From Prunus persica (lineage: Eukaryota; Streptophyta; Magnoliopsida; Rosales; Rosaceae), in NCBI RefSeq assembly GCF_000346465.2, contig NC_034009.1, forward strand, positions 21,062,100 to 21,126,099: DNA of 64,000 nt, read 5' to 3'. Below the pieces are notes generated by a model. The model did no database searches. It worked only from the letters and a program-made list of their open reading frames with translations, and was not told where the DNA came from. Shown here in pieces: positions 21,870-32,665 of the stretch. Position numbers and translations under genes: made by a program. Position 1 is the stretch's first letter. The number at the start of each line of letters is the position of its first letter.

Positions 21870-23290
21870 TTTATTTTTATCATTTACTAACACGCCATTC
21901 AAATTTAAGCGTGGTTGATTTATGCCTTTGGATTAATGAAATCACGGACCTTTGGTCCATTCTAAACGACTTTGAGTTTTGATTTGTATAATATGATGCA
22001 TTATTTGCTTGTATTATATATTTATGGGTTTATTAGTTTAATATGAGTAGGTGATTGTGTTTTTCATTGTACGATGGAGCTGTTGTCTCTTTGTGAGTTT
22101 ACAAGTTTTAATAATTGGTTATATACGCTAGCACCAATGGACTGTATATATTATATTTTGTTTTGTGTATCGAACTGAGGGTAAACCACTGACCGAAACA
22201 GTGCATGTTTTGTTTATAATATAAACATTAATAATGCAGTGATATATTTGCATGCTGTCGTGTATTGCTTATATAAAACTTGATTATTTTAAGGTATACA
22301 TTGAATGGCATTAAGCTTGTTCATGGAAAAAATTCGCCATGTTCCTAGATGTTTCGGTTATCAAAATCACACTTGTCGGACGGTCAACTGTAATCTTCTA
22401 TTTTTGGCTTTTCTAACATTACCGCACGGGTGCCTTCCTGCAGCTTCTACCCATGTGCATGATTTCCTGTGTTCTGTAAGACTTGTGTGAAACCTTGTGC
22501 ATTCATGTGCTTCGTAGGAGGTAAAGGATAAACCAGCATCCAAGAAAGCTTCACGCATATTGCTTTGAGACAAAAAGAAATAAGAGTTTTTCTGTAGTTA
22601 GAATGTCACTAAGTTTAGCTCATTTTGCATATAGTATATTCGTTTTGTTTCCTAGTGTCGTGGGAATAGTAGAGCATCTGTGTTCATAAATCCTGTCACA
22701 AGAGGCCTACTGTTTGGGGAATATGTTTTGTCTGGAATAGATCTGTAGTGAGTATTAAAAAACTGACACATAAGTTCCTGTTCCTGTTTGGTAATTTATT
22801 TAATGTGTTAGCAACTTAACATCAATTGTTTTTTTGTTACCCTCCTTTTTAGTTAAGATTCCTTCAAGAGTAGAACATTATGACGAACATGTACAATGAT
22901 TATATAACCAAACAAGAAGGATGATTCACTTTTCTGGACTGCTTGCTACGCATTGTACCATCAAGGGAAATACTTGAAGTTCTGGATGCATTCATCTTAC
23001 ATTGGGACTTGTGAAAGTGTTAGGTTAACATTGATTATTGGGTGTGTGTTTCTGCTAATGCTTGTCTAATCTTACAAATAGTGATTCTTCTTTCTTTGTT
23101 AACCTAGGGGGAAGAAGGGATAGATGTAAGAAACATGACAGAACACAAAAGAAGCCCCTGCTCTGTTGATCAAAGCAATTTTACTTCTCTTGCATCCAAA
23201 CGACATAAGACTGATTTGTCCATCTCCACAAAGGTTTCTTTTCCTTCTTTCCCTCCTTTTAATTTTTCAGTTTGTATCCTCATTTATTTG

Positions 23291-23324
<34 letters not shown>

Positions 23325-25477
23325 TTTGACTTCGCTTGCATCCAGCTGACATAAGACTGATTTATCCATCTCCACAAAGGTTTCTTTTCCTGCTTCTCAA
23401 ATTTTTTGTTATTAGGGTGGGTATGGACCTTAATTGTATCTTAGATTCAATGGGGGCTCTAGGATGTTTCTTCTAAACATTGACAAGAGCTGTCTTTTGA
23501 TATCTGTCTCTCAAGAAATTTATGATTTGTAGAATAAGGTTTGCACTGGTGTGACTCGATCTTGTTCCTCTTTCTATGTGCGTGTGTTAATTGGTATTTT
23601 GGGGGCAATCTGGCTTCAATCAAACACTTTTTTAAATTTTGGAACTTGAAGCTCTTACCTTAGAGGTATTAGAATTGTTTTCTGATCTCTATAAAATATG
23701 CTTTCAAGTGCTCCATTACCTTTATTAATATCCATGGAAAAGAAAAATGCAACTATCTCATAACAATAGTTTATTTATTCAAAGCTGATATAGTTAGAAA
23801 TTGCTTGACTTTTTTTTTCTATTTAAAAAATAAAAAAATAAAAAAATAAAAAAATAAAAAAATAAATATATATATGTATAATCATAAGATGCTTGAAAAT
23901 GGCATGTTCTGTATGTTTCAGTAGCCGCTTTAAAATTCACACTCGTGTAGTTACTATTGTCTGGTAGCAATTCAATTCCTAAAGAAACTAGGGTTTTTAC
24001 CTTGAGGGCGTAGTTTGCTGGGGATATCTATTGTGAGCTACTTATGTTTTAAATTCTTTTGTTCTGCTTGTAGGAGAGGAAAGAGAAGCTTGGTGAACGG
24101 ATTGTAGCTTTGCAACAGCTTGTTTCGCCATATGGAAAGGTACACAGAACAAATTAATCCTTTTCCTTAGTTGTGAAACTGTTGAAGCATGATTTACAAT
24201 GGTGGCATTACGACATTAATGGTTTCCTATTAACTCATCTCATGGAATTTGTGGTGTTTATAATTCTTGGGTCCATCCATCATGCACTTCAGGCATCTCC
24301 ACAAAGTGAATATCATCTGATAGAGAGTGCTTATGCTATATTTACTGTAGATAGGTTTCCAATGCCAACAGTTTATTCCTAGAAAAAAAATAAGTTGTTT
24401 ATATATTCTGTGTGTGTCTAAAGTCCTATTATTGTACTGCAGACAGACACAGCTTCAGTCCTGCTGGAGGCAATGGATTACATTCGCTTCCTTCATGAAC
24501 AAGTTAAGGTTAGCCTTTTCATTCTTCTTATAAGCGAACACCTTCCCTAGTACCCAACTTCATAACTGGTATTACATGGACTGGATTTTGTTATATGGTA
24601 TTGCCAACTTCAGATGTAATCTGCTATAAGACATAATTCCGTATGGTTGATATTGTGATATGAATGAGACACTTCCTTTTTAAAGATTGCCTCAAAGTGA
24701 AAATAAGAACAGTTAAGATACGGTTGTTTTTTTTTTTTTTTTGTGTGTGTGTTTCTTTGGCCTGTAAGATACTTTTTCTTCTTGTTCTGCAAAAACAAAC
24801 AAGATGAATAACTTCAATCTTGCCTTGTTTGTGTTATTTGAGTAATGTGAAGTGATAGGGCTTGCTGTTCAAAACTAATGATGCAAATATTTGAAATGTT
24901 TTACTTTTTTTGAGAGATGCTTCTTCCGTATAAACTGCTTGATAAGGTAACAGATTTGACTTTCTTGTTGGTGGATTTAGGTGTTGAGCGCTCCATACCT
25001 TGAAAGCACACCAACAGCTAAGATGCAGGTGAGCTTGAGCTGGATGTAGACATAAGCAAGAGCAAAATGTCAATGATATTTCAAAGCTTGTTTGGAGAAC
25101 TGATGAATTACATTAATTGAATGTAACCATATGTCATAATGAAGACATCACTAAGCTGCCATGTCCTACGTCTGTTGTTGGATAAAAAGCAAAGTGATGT
25201 GACCTAGTGTGCATGGGTCAAAGATGCCTCTCTTTTCACACATTAGTACCATTTAATTTGGCATAATTGGTTTAAATTTATGGTGAAAATGTAATGTGGT
25301 TGTTCATTAATTTTCTTTCATCAGGAATTAGAGCCATACAGCTTGAGAAGCAGAGGTCTGTGCCTTGTTCCTGTCTCTTGTACTGCCGGAGTTGCTCAAA
25401 GTAATGGTGCAGATATCTGGGCCCCCATTAAGAATACTTCCCCCAAGTTTGAGGACGCCATCTCACAATTCCATTGA
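21410..25477 (+). CDS. bHLH153: bHLH153-type transcription factor, spliced
   Basis: Exons: 21410-21451, 23108-23233, 24074-24139, 24443-24508, 24981-25028, 25325-25477. All introns are GT-AG, and all junctions keep phase 0. The product is 166 aa from ATG 21410, or 143 aa from the internal ATG at 23135. I give the longer form because the leader exon joins in frame with no stop, but the 23135 start ([14 protein letters not shown]...) may be the main one. The basic/linker part is '[20 protein letters not shown]'. Helix 1 is '[15 protein letters not shown]', and loop/helix 2 is '[20 protein letters not shown]', ending 'VKVLSAPYL'. The C-terminal family block is '[20 protein letters not shown]' followed by '[11 protein letters not shown]'. 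The atypical basic region lacks the full H-E-R E-box readers, so DNA binding may be weak or altered. The closest family I recognise is Arabidopsis bHLH153. It is expected to be nuclear. The gene looks intact; the 3' end converges on the SELENOF homologue. Confidence 0.9.
21834..21866 (+). repeat. (TTA)11 microsatellite in the leader intron
   Basis: A clean TTA trinucleotide run of about 11 units lies inside the first intron of the bHLH gene. Other short repeats in this gene are (CT)18 at 21027-21063 in the leader, (TG)14 at 23294-23321, and a heptamer A6T run of five to six units at 23825-23864. Confidence 0.9.
23177..23402 (+). repeat. Duplication of an exon end plus its splice donor
   Basis: About 75 bp at 23179-23254 (end of the exon that carries ATG 23135, the AAAG|GTTTCT donor, and the start of the intron) recur at 23325-23400, offset 146 bp, about 85-90% identical. 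A (TG)14 run at 23294-23321 lies between the copies. The second copy retains a donor-like AAAG|GTTTCT. It is not needed for the reading frame, and using it would add intron sequence containing stops. Confidence 0.85.
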
Positions 25478-26313
25478 TACAGATCAATGCTCAGCAACCA
25501 AAATGGTCTTGAAGATGGATGCCAGATTGAGGCGGTGTAAAGGGTAACCAATTTCGTTTCTAAAGCACAACCCATTTTTTGTGAGGCAGATTCGGATTCA
25601 GTAACTGAAATTTTTAGCATGACGCCCTTCAATGTAATTCTGTGATTGAATGTAGTCATGCTTGAACTCCATCTAATGCAGGCCCCAACCATTCTGGTTT
25701 TAAACTGGTGGTGGGATAAGCTTCTAGTACGGTACCTCGATTGTATACTTAAATGAATCTACAAAATGTATATTTATAAACTTGTGTTGTACAATGATTC
25801 TGACCATGAATTAATGAATATATGGTGGGGAATATAATGGTATGATTTATAGCGTATGCCTTCTCAATTGCGTTTTAATGGGTCTCAAGACCTTATTGCA
25901 ACTTACCTTGAACTTGGCTCTTCTCCCAGAGAGGGAGAGAAGTCCTTCCTCACGCATTGGCGCAATCTTTCATGTTAGCATTAAGTAAGCGTGATCAGGC
26001 TGTGTGTCTGATGGTGCTTTTGGCAACTCGGCAAGAAGCCTTGAAAGTTTTGGCCTATCTACGATAGGGTTGGAAAGTTATAGATCAGGTCTTTGCATCC
26101 CTGACATACTACCAAGGCTAAGCTTATATTAGAAGTTAAATTTCTCAATTATCGTTGCACTATCGAATTAACACATTAATTAAATATATACAAATTTCTA
26201 CATATTTATATTGGTTGGGTATGGGTTAAAATAATTTTTGCTTGTTAGATAATTCTTCTATTATATTATATAAAAATGACCAAATGACTCATCTCACCAT
26301 ATTATGATGTTGA
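25478..26313 (+). other. bHLH 3' UTR and intergenic DNA
   Basis: Sequence after the stop codon is AT-rich, with several weak polyadenylation-like motifs between about 25740 and 25830. From about 25860 there is no gene. 25930-26100 has retroelement-like wording but no identifiable domain. Confidence 0.4.
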
Positions 26314-26544
26314 CCAAATTTTGGACTCGATCCGAAATTAATTGGTCAAAGATGTTTGTCACTTCAAGTTCATATCAAGTTTGTACGGTAAATGTAATAG
26401 TTGGAAGATTGCATAGTTTTAGTAATTGGATTTCTCTAAAACAATACAATCTTCCAACCACTCCATTTGTAGTACGAACTTCTTACGAACTTAAAGTGGC
26501 CAACTTCTGTGACCAATTGATTTCGGATTGAGCCTAAAACTTGG
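26314..26544. repeat. Long inverted repeat, two 98-bp arms and a 35-nt loop
   Basis: The left arm is 26314-26411 and the right arm 26447-26544. Aligned by eye, about three quarters of positions pair, including CCGAAAT-AATTGGTCA and a terminal TTGGAAGATTG/CAATCTTCCAA next to the loop. It lies between the two genes, close to repeat-like sequence shared with 36500-36740. It could be a foldback MITE or the centre of a larger decayed palindrome. Confidence 0.8.
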
Positions 26545-26549
26545 GCAAC

Positions 26550-27640
26550 ATGATAATCTGTCATGACTATCCAAGTTAAATAGAACTGTTTTGGATAACC
26601 TATTGAGTTGGAATTGCAACGCAATTCGGTTATTTTATAGAACAATACCTTGTGTCACATTTTTAGGAAATGCGCAGCTCATGTCAAATCCCTAATGTTA
26701 CTAATGATCCTATAATTCTTATGAATAAGATTAGAAAGTTCTTTTCATAATCCTATTTAATACTTTGGCTCAAGATTTCTTGAATAATAGTTTTAGAGTA
26801 TTGTCGCTTTTTATTAAGAGTAGAGATCCCTTGTTGTACATTCATATGTCTCTCTATGAACTAATTGAGAATCCCGATAATACCTTCGAATCATATATCT
26901 TGATATAAGCGTATAACATTCTCAAAGACAAGCTACGTGTTCATAAAACAATAATGATGTCTCAAGTTTGAGTACTAACTTGCATTAATTGCAACTTAGA
27001 ATTTTTATTTGACATGTGACTAAAATTTCCATACAAGAATTATTGGTCGATCTCATTCAGTGGACTCAATCCCCATTGAACACCTATACACTTGTCTTAG
27101 TGTCTCTACGCGAATGAATTGAAACTAATCACCCTCTCGATTGAGAAGACATAGTGTGTACCAATCTTTATGGATTTAAGACCAAACTAATGTAGAACAT
27201 ATGGCTGAACAGATCAAGGAGCAACTGTACAAACGAATGCATCGTCGAAGTAGGACAATCCAGTCCATGCAGATTTGGGCTTCGAGCTTAGAATTAGGCT
27301 CATGACCTGTCGTTACGAAGAGAACGACGAGCTCTTCTTTACGGTTACATATTTTTGGCCAAATTCCAATATATTTCTGTCTTAATAGCATTTTAAGTTT
27401 CAGGGATAATTTGAGAATTTTGTTAATTTCCATTTTTACTTCCAATTAGGGTTTCCTAGCAAGCCTAGGATTGTTAAGTATAAAAGGGACACATTAGCGT
27501 GTCTTTGGATTATTATTCATATTTTGATTCAATAAAACTTGAGGTATTACTCAAACTCCTGATGGAATCCAAATTACTGGTGAATTACGAAGTTGTCGTT
27601 AAAGAGTTATCATTTGATTTCCCATTTCTCTATTACATTA
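26550..27640 (+). repeat. LTR-like repeat related to 35762-37246
   Basis: Blocks such as 'atgtcaaatccctaatgt' (26672-26689) recur at 36628-36645 in similar surroundings (preceded by a '...ttggaattacaatgcaat' type block). Near its right end, a TATAAAAGGG (27480-27489) is followed about 40 bp on by AATAAAA (27531-27537), as in an LTR U3/R. Ends and target duplications were not found. No domain is present. Confidence 0.45.
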
Positions 27641-29052
27641 TGTCATTAGATGCATTCTTTGTAAAGCATTGACAGAGACTGTATATGTGTTAGCTTTATT
27701 TTTAATATTTCAACCATATTTGACTGACTGGGCGGCTCCATATAAAGGTGCCACTACGTATGATTAGGTGAACATGGGATGAACGGGACTTTACCTTGCA
27801 GACCAGAGATCTCAAGTTCAAATTCCATATGTTCAGGTTGTATCTTTTTAAATTCCATGCCTAGTTAGCCAAACAAGAAATTTTTACCAACATTAACTTC
27901 CATTTTGAAATTCTCTTGTACTTTTATCGTTAACGGCCCTGAAAGCCGAAACCATGTCCCACACAAGAATCCAAGCATGAATTTTCTTCTCTCTTTCGCC
28001 TGATGGGAAAACCATAATATTGAAATCCACCAAAAATTAAAGCCTTAATCGTCAAAATAAAACACCATGTACCACACACAATAATCCAAGCATGATTTTA
28101 AATTAATCGTCAAAATGAAATTTAAAAAAAAAAAAGAAAAAGAAAAAAGAGAGAGACCCATGAGGTTAAGGAGATGATCGACTTGATTTAAAACCCCATA
28201 AGAAAGGGTAACTTGATTTAAAAACCAAGAAGAATAATATTGGAAATTTTTAACGAACTAGATTCAAATCCCAGAAGAAGAGAAACTTGATTTGTGGGAA
28301 GGACCTCAGCAAAAGAAGACGTAGGAGGAGGCAAGTTTTGAACGAAAGTCAAGAAAATCCAAGCACAGAAGAACCAAGCAGAGAATCAGGATATCTAAGT
28401 TTTAGGTTCATACGAGAGAGGTTATTTATCCATCCCTACAATCTGTATTAGAAGAGAAAGGAATTTGATATCCAATAACTGGCATAATACAAGAAACTCA
28501 CCATAAGACCAAGACTTAGCTACCATTTCTAAAGGGCATGTCTTTTAATACAGAAATAATATCATGCAATTGCCTGACATCCCTGTGTGATCTCTATAAT
28601 ATTAATGTTGGAAGATCCAAATCCATAGATTCATCACACCATTTACGTATAAAGTAAGAATTATCGGTGCAACTGTAAGAAATCTTCTGAGTCTATAAAC
28701 ATGCATTTGCAAAATAACTTAATACTCATCTCTGGAATAAATACACAAGGTTAAAATTTTCAAATGTTCGTATTTTCTCTCGTCAAAGGGGTTGCTACTA
28801 CCATATTGCCAATAAATTCAAACTATGTTTAAGCGATACAAGCATTCCAATTAAGTTTGAGCAAAGTTGCCCCCGACCCCTCAAAGCAATAAGCCACAGT
28901 CAGGTCATGTCAAGTTTATTGTATCAAGATTCAAGAATGCACACACAGCAAGCAAAAAAGGAAGAAGATTCATTTGTCCAGTACCACAGTTCTTTTAGAA
29001 ATACATGACAGTTAAGATACAGATTAAGGCAGTGACAGAGGATTACAAGCAT
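27641..29052. other. Intergenic; possible SINE trace
   Basis: No gene is supported. 27736-27830 has a B-box-like 'agttcaaattcc' preceded by GACCAGAGATCTCA, reminiscent of a decayed tRNA-derived SINE. 28130-28160 is A/G-rich. The last part (about 28850-29052) is probably the 3' UTR of the minus-strand SELENOF gene. Confidence 0.35.
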
Positions 29053-31672
29053 TCAGATTGCTGAAGCACGCTTTACCTTCCCTTGCAGAAACTGCAGTAT
29101 ATGTTCACGCTTCCAATTGTCAATCCTGTGATAGAGATAAAAAAGAATATTTGTAATAAGTTGGAAACTCAATTTTCCCCATAGAACAAATGGAGATTAA
29201 AATTCTAACCAAACTAGGTATCATATCATTATTCCTTACTAAAACCTAAGCAATGGCTATAGATTCTTGTTGTTACCAGATTCCAGATTTACACACAGGT
29301 TTAGGCAGCATTCAGTGTTGGATAAAGGTATTATCATGCAAAAACAATAAAAAACACAAAAGCCTGTAACTCAAATGGGGCTGTCCAAACTATGAGAAAC
29401 CACGAGAAAGAAAATGGGAGGGCATATGTCCACGGCTCCTATGTGAATGGCAAATAGACACTCACCTTATTGTTTCCTTATGTTCATCTGCATCATCTAG
29501 CAAGATCAACTTTGGTGGAGAATTGAAAATGTACTGAACTTTGACCGAAGGAAACCGATCCTTCTCTTCTTCAATGAAGCCAACAATTTCCGGATAGAAT
29601 ACCAGTTTCCTCATGCAGACCTCCAGAATGGCACCAGAATAGGTAACCTGTATTTGCAGTCACATTAAGCATTTCCTTTTCTGTTCAATAAAGGGTCAGT
29701 AGATTGAAGTCTTGGATGGTAATTACAATTTGCAGAATTATGTTATGTGAAGAGATAAATATAATTTTTATTATATACTATAAGTCATGATTAAAATTCT
29801 CAAAACATCCAAAGTGGCCCCAACTTTCCAATAGCGCTTGTCCACCAAATCTTGACACATTTTAAAAAAATTATCTTGCAAAAAGAAAACTTTATCACTT
29901 TTTCTTTGATCTAAAATAGTTCTGACATGAAAATAGCAATTCTCATGGAACCATAAATTGTGGAATTAAAGAATTCCAATACTACACTTTTATTATTATT
30001 ATCTTTTATTTCAAAGGAACCTTAAAATTTGTTTAATTGTACTAGTATATGAAGTTTTTTACTAAGGGAATTTATTAAAATGGTTATAGAGGAATGGTGC
30101 AGATCAGCAAAGATTGATTTACAATCTATAATTATGAAAGTTCCCGTACGTACAAAGGCATATTTTAGAGCAAGTCAGCAGGCCAGAAGTTTCAAACAGC
30201 CATGTACCACCCCAAAGGCACACGTTAAGCACCAATTTCCCAGCATAATGAAAACAAGATTAAACTAAGGGCAAAAGAACAAACTGCTGGTCATCCAAGA
30301 ATGTACAAGACCAGAACTCAAGTGAATACACATTAAAAAGTTTCCAAATGCTAACTTAAGAATCACACTCTTTGGCTGACACCACACAGTATCCCATTTA
30401 TCTTTAGTTTTTTCATTCTGGATGCAGGTTAGTCAAATCATTTAATAAACTTCGTGGAAATTTGTTGCGACATATTTTATGCAACATATTAACTTATACA
30501 TCACCCCCTACCCACGTGCCCATGTCTATCTAATAAAACTATGCACATTTTACAGGTTAGAGTTACTTTGAACCAAAAAAAAAAAAAAGGAAGGAAATTT
30601 CTAATTACACCTTTCAGACTCGAAAGTATATGGGTAAATTAAAACATAATTTCAACTTCCACAAATCATCATGTGTATACCTTGCTGATGGAATCATCAG
30701 AATCCTCAGTGCAACACTTCCTACAGTCCGATACCAACTCTGCAATCAAAACTAGGACTTCAGTATATTATAAAATTATAATCATGCTGAAAGTAATATT
30801 CAAGGTTCTCATATTCCATCCCCTAACCTGTTAAGTTACAGTTAAAAGACCACTTGCATTCACCTTATATTTAGTCCATAGATTTGTCATATAACGCACA
30901 CAGCCTTCACAATGACCTCAAGTTTCTCATCAAAATTCCATTGTCTCCTCACAAGTTTTCTTCATTTCGTTTCCTTAGTGTTTTGAATAATGTTATTTCC
31001 TTGCCAGCTTTGTAGTTCTAGTTCCATTTATATTACTTGGTACTGAACATATTTCAAGCTCAAGGTTCATATAGTTCTTGATCCTCTTAATATGTATGTG
31101 CTAATTTCTACAATTGAAAATTGTCAATGCCAAAGTTGCCAACTCCAAGAAATGGACACCTCTAAAGATCTCAAATTCCTATGAAAGTTAATGATGCATC
31201 CTAAATTTCTATGAAATACCCTTAATATGAGAACAATGAGACTCTTGTAGTATCAGTAAATGGGTGTCTCTGAAACCCCAAAAAGCTCCAATTTTAAATC
31301 AAGCAAAACACTTTTACGCCATAATCCTCAAAGCCCGTCAATAACCCACAAATAACGCAGCGACCAACAAAACAAAATAAAAATGAAGTGCGGGAAATTG
31401 GGATTACAAAGATAGCTAGCAAGTAACAGTTAAAACAAACAAATGCAGAAAAGACATGGAACCAGGATTTAGTTGTTGAGGAAGAAGGAGAGAGGAAATT
31501 TTGACGGGTTACCTTGGTCTTTAACGTACTCAGCCAAACTGTTACAATCCGAGCACAAAGCAAGCCCTGTGAAGCCAAGATTCTCACATTCCCTAGTGCT
31601 CAGCTGCTCTTTCGATGCGCCTAAAGGTACTACCACCCCCAACACCACCAACATAGCGATCAAGGCTCCCAT
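29053..31672 (-). CDS. SELENOF: Plant SELENOF (Sep15) homologue, ER protein, Cys/Sec-lacking
   Basis: There are four exons on the minus strand: 31672-31513, 30739-30681, 29647-29466 and 29125-29053 (474 nt, 157 aa), all with GT-AG introns. Residues 1-19 are a hydrophobic signal peptide (MGALIAMLVVLGVVVPLGA). Then comes a cysteine-rich domain: C29, C40 and C43 in 'LALCSDCNSL', and C59, C62 and C63 in 'SDCRKCC'. This is the part that in animals binds UDP-glucose:glycoprotein glucosyltransferase. The thioredoxin-like domain starts 'YSGAILEVCMRKLVFYPEI', and 'FNSPPKLILLDD' and 'RIDNWKREHILQFL' follow. Animal SELENOF has a C-G-Sec redox motif; here the aligned stretch is C84-M-R86-K, so the selenocysteine position is Arg and no SECIS element is expected. 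No ER-retention tetrapeptide is visible. A role in ER glycoprotein quality control is inferred from the family. The ATG is the first in frame before the signal peptide; M7 is a weaker alternative. Confidence 0.93.
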
Positions 31673-31845
31673 CTCTACAAGTCTTTCTTTCTTCAGAGGT
31701 CAGGAGACTCGGGACTCTAAGAGGCTCAGAGCACAATACAGTGGTGTGCGAAGTAAGAGGAGACCATTTGGGCCTTTGTTTTTTTCGGTTTGGGCTTTCA
31801 GCATCGCAGCACAGTACGGTTGAAATATGGAGCATTTTTGCTCAA

Positions 31846-31988
31846 CTCAATGTGTATCAACACCCTTTTGAACACTTGACACGTATCTATAAGTATAATT
31901 ATGGTTTCACAAATACAAAGTAAAAGTAAACCATAGATATCTATAGACACGTGTCAAGTATTGAGAAAAATAGTAAAAATACACATTG
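31846..31988. mobile_element. Foldback MITE-like hairpin upstream of SELENOF
   Basis: Arms of about 60 bp (about 31846-31908 and 31926-31988) are inverted copies: TCAATGTGTAT at the outer left against ATACACATTGA at the outer right, and ACTTGACACG against CGTGTCAAGT further in. The loop is short. The right arm contains a CACGTG. It lies about 175 bp upstream of the SELENOF ATG, so it may overlap the promoter. No clear target duplication was found. Confidence 0.65.
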
Positions 31989-32665
31989 AATTAACGTGCT
32001 GACCAAAATATCTCCTGGGAGTTTTCATTACCACCCAACAATTTTATCACGATAGTCGACATTTTATTTTAAATGTGAATTTTCTTTTGACGAGATTAAA
32101 AAAAAGTCCCTAAAATACAAGCCACTCTTAAAACCGTCTTGCATTTTTTCAAAAAGACAAAAATGAGCACACGTACATAATAAAAAAACTTGCATGTCGT
32201 GCTCCTTACACTCTATTGAAGATAAGGCATCTTTGTAGTGTGTTATTTCCATCTTTTTGAATGTTTTTGTTTGTGGCGCATGCGAAATCTTATTTTTTTA
32301 GTATGCATGTGATGTGTAAATGGAAGTGATATGGTGTGCAAGTAATGTGAAGTAGAAGTGTTAGAGTGTTTTCGGTATCAGTACAACAATGTTGTATATG
32401 TACGGGAGAAACCTCCAAAGTGAGGCGTATTTGAGAATAATAACTCTCGGTTCGATGCTCTCTCTTTGGCTTTCAATAAAACTATCATTCGCTTTCAATA
32501 CACACTCTCTCTCAATTCATACTAACAATTCTAAGTTCCAAGCAATATCAGCACCAACATCACGTAAATAAGTCTTTTTTATCTTTTATTTTTTGGTTTT
32601 CTCAAGCAAGCTTTTTAGTCCAAAACAGATCAACACTATTTTAGTTTTATTATTATCTTGCTAAA
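31989..32665. other. Intergenic, LTR-like trace, no gene
   Basis: No exon is supported. 32380-32570 has the wording of a copia-type LTR R region (GGGAGAAACCTCC, and 'ggctttcaataaaact'), but its ends are not definable. Confidence 0.35.

Noticed and set aside
29053..31672. Selenocysteine-coding UGA in the SELENOF homologue
   Set aside because: The aligned codon is AGG (Arg), and the only in-frame UGA is the terminal stop.
31469..31823. Plus-strand frame over SELENOF exon 1
   Set aside because: It is the antisense shadow of the signal-peptide exon; the minus strand has splice sites and family homology.
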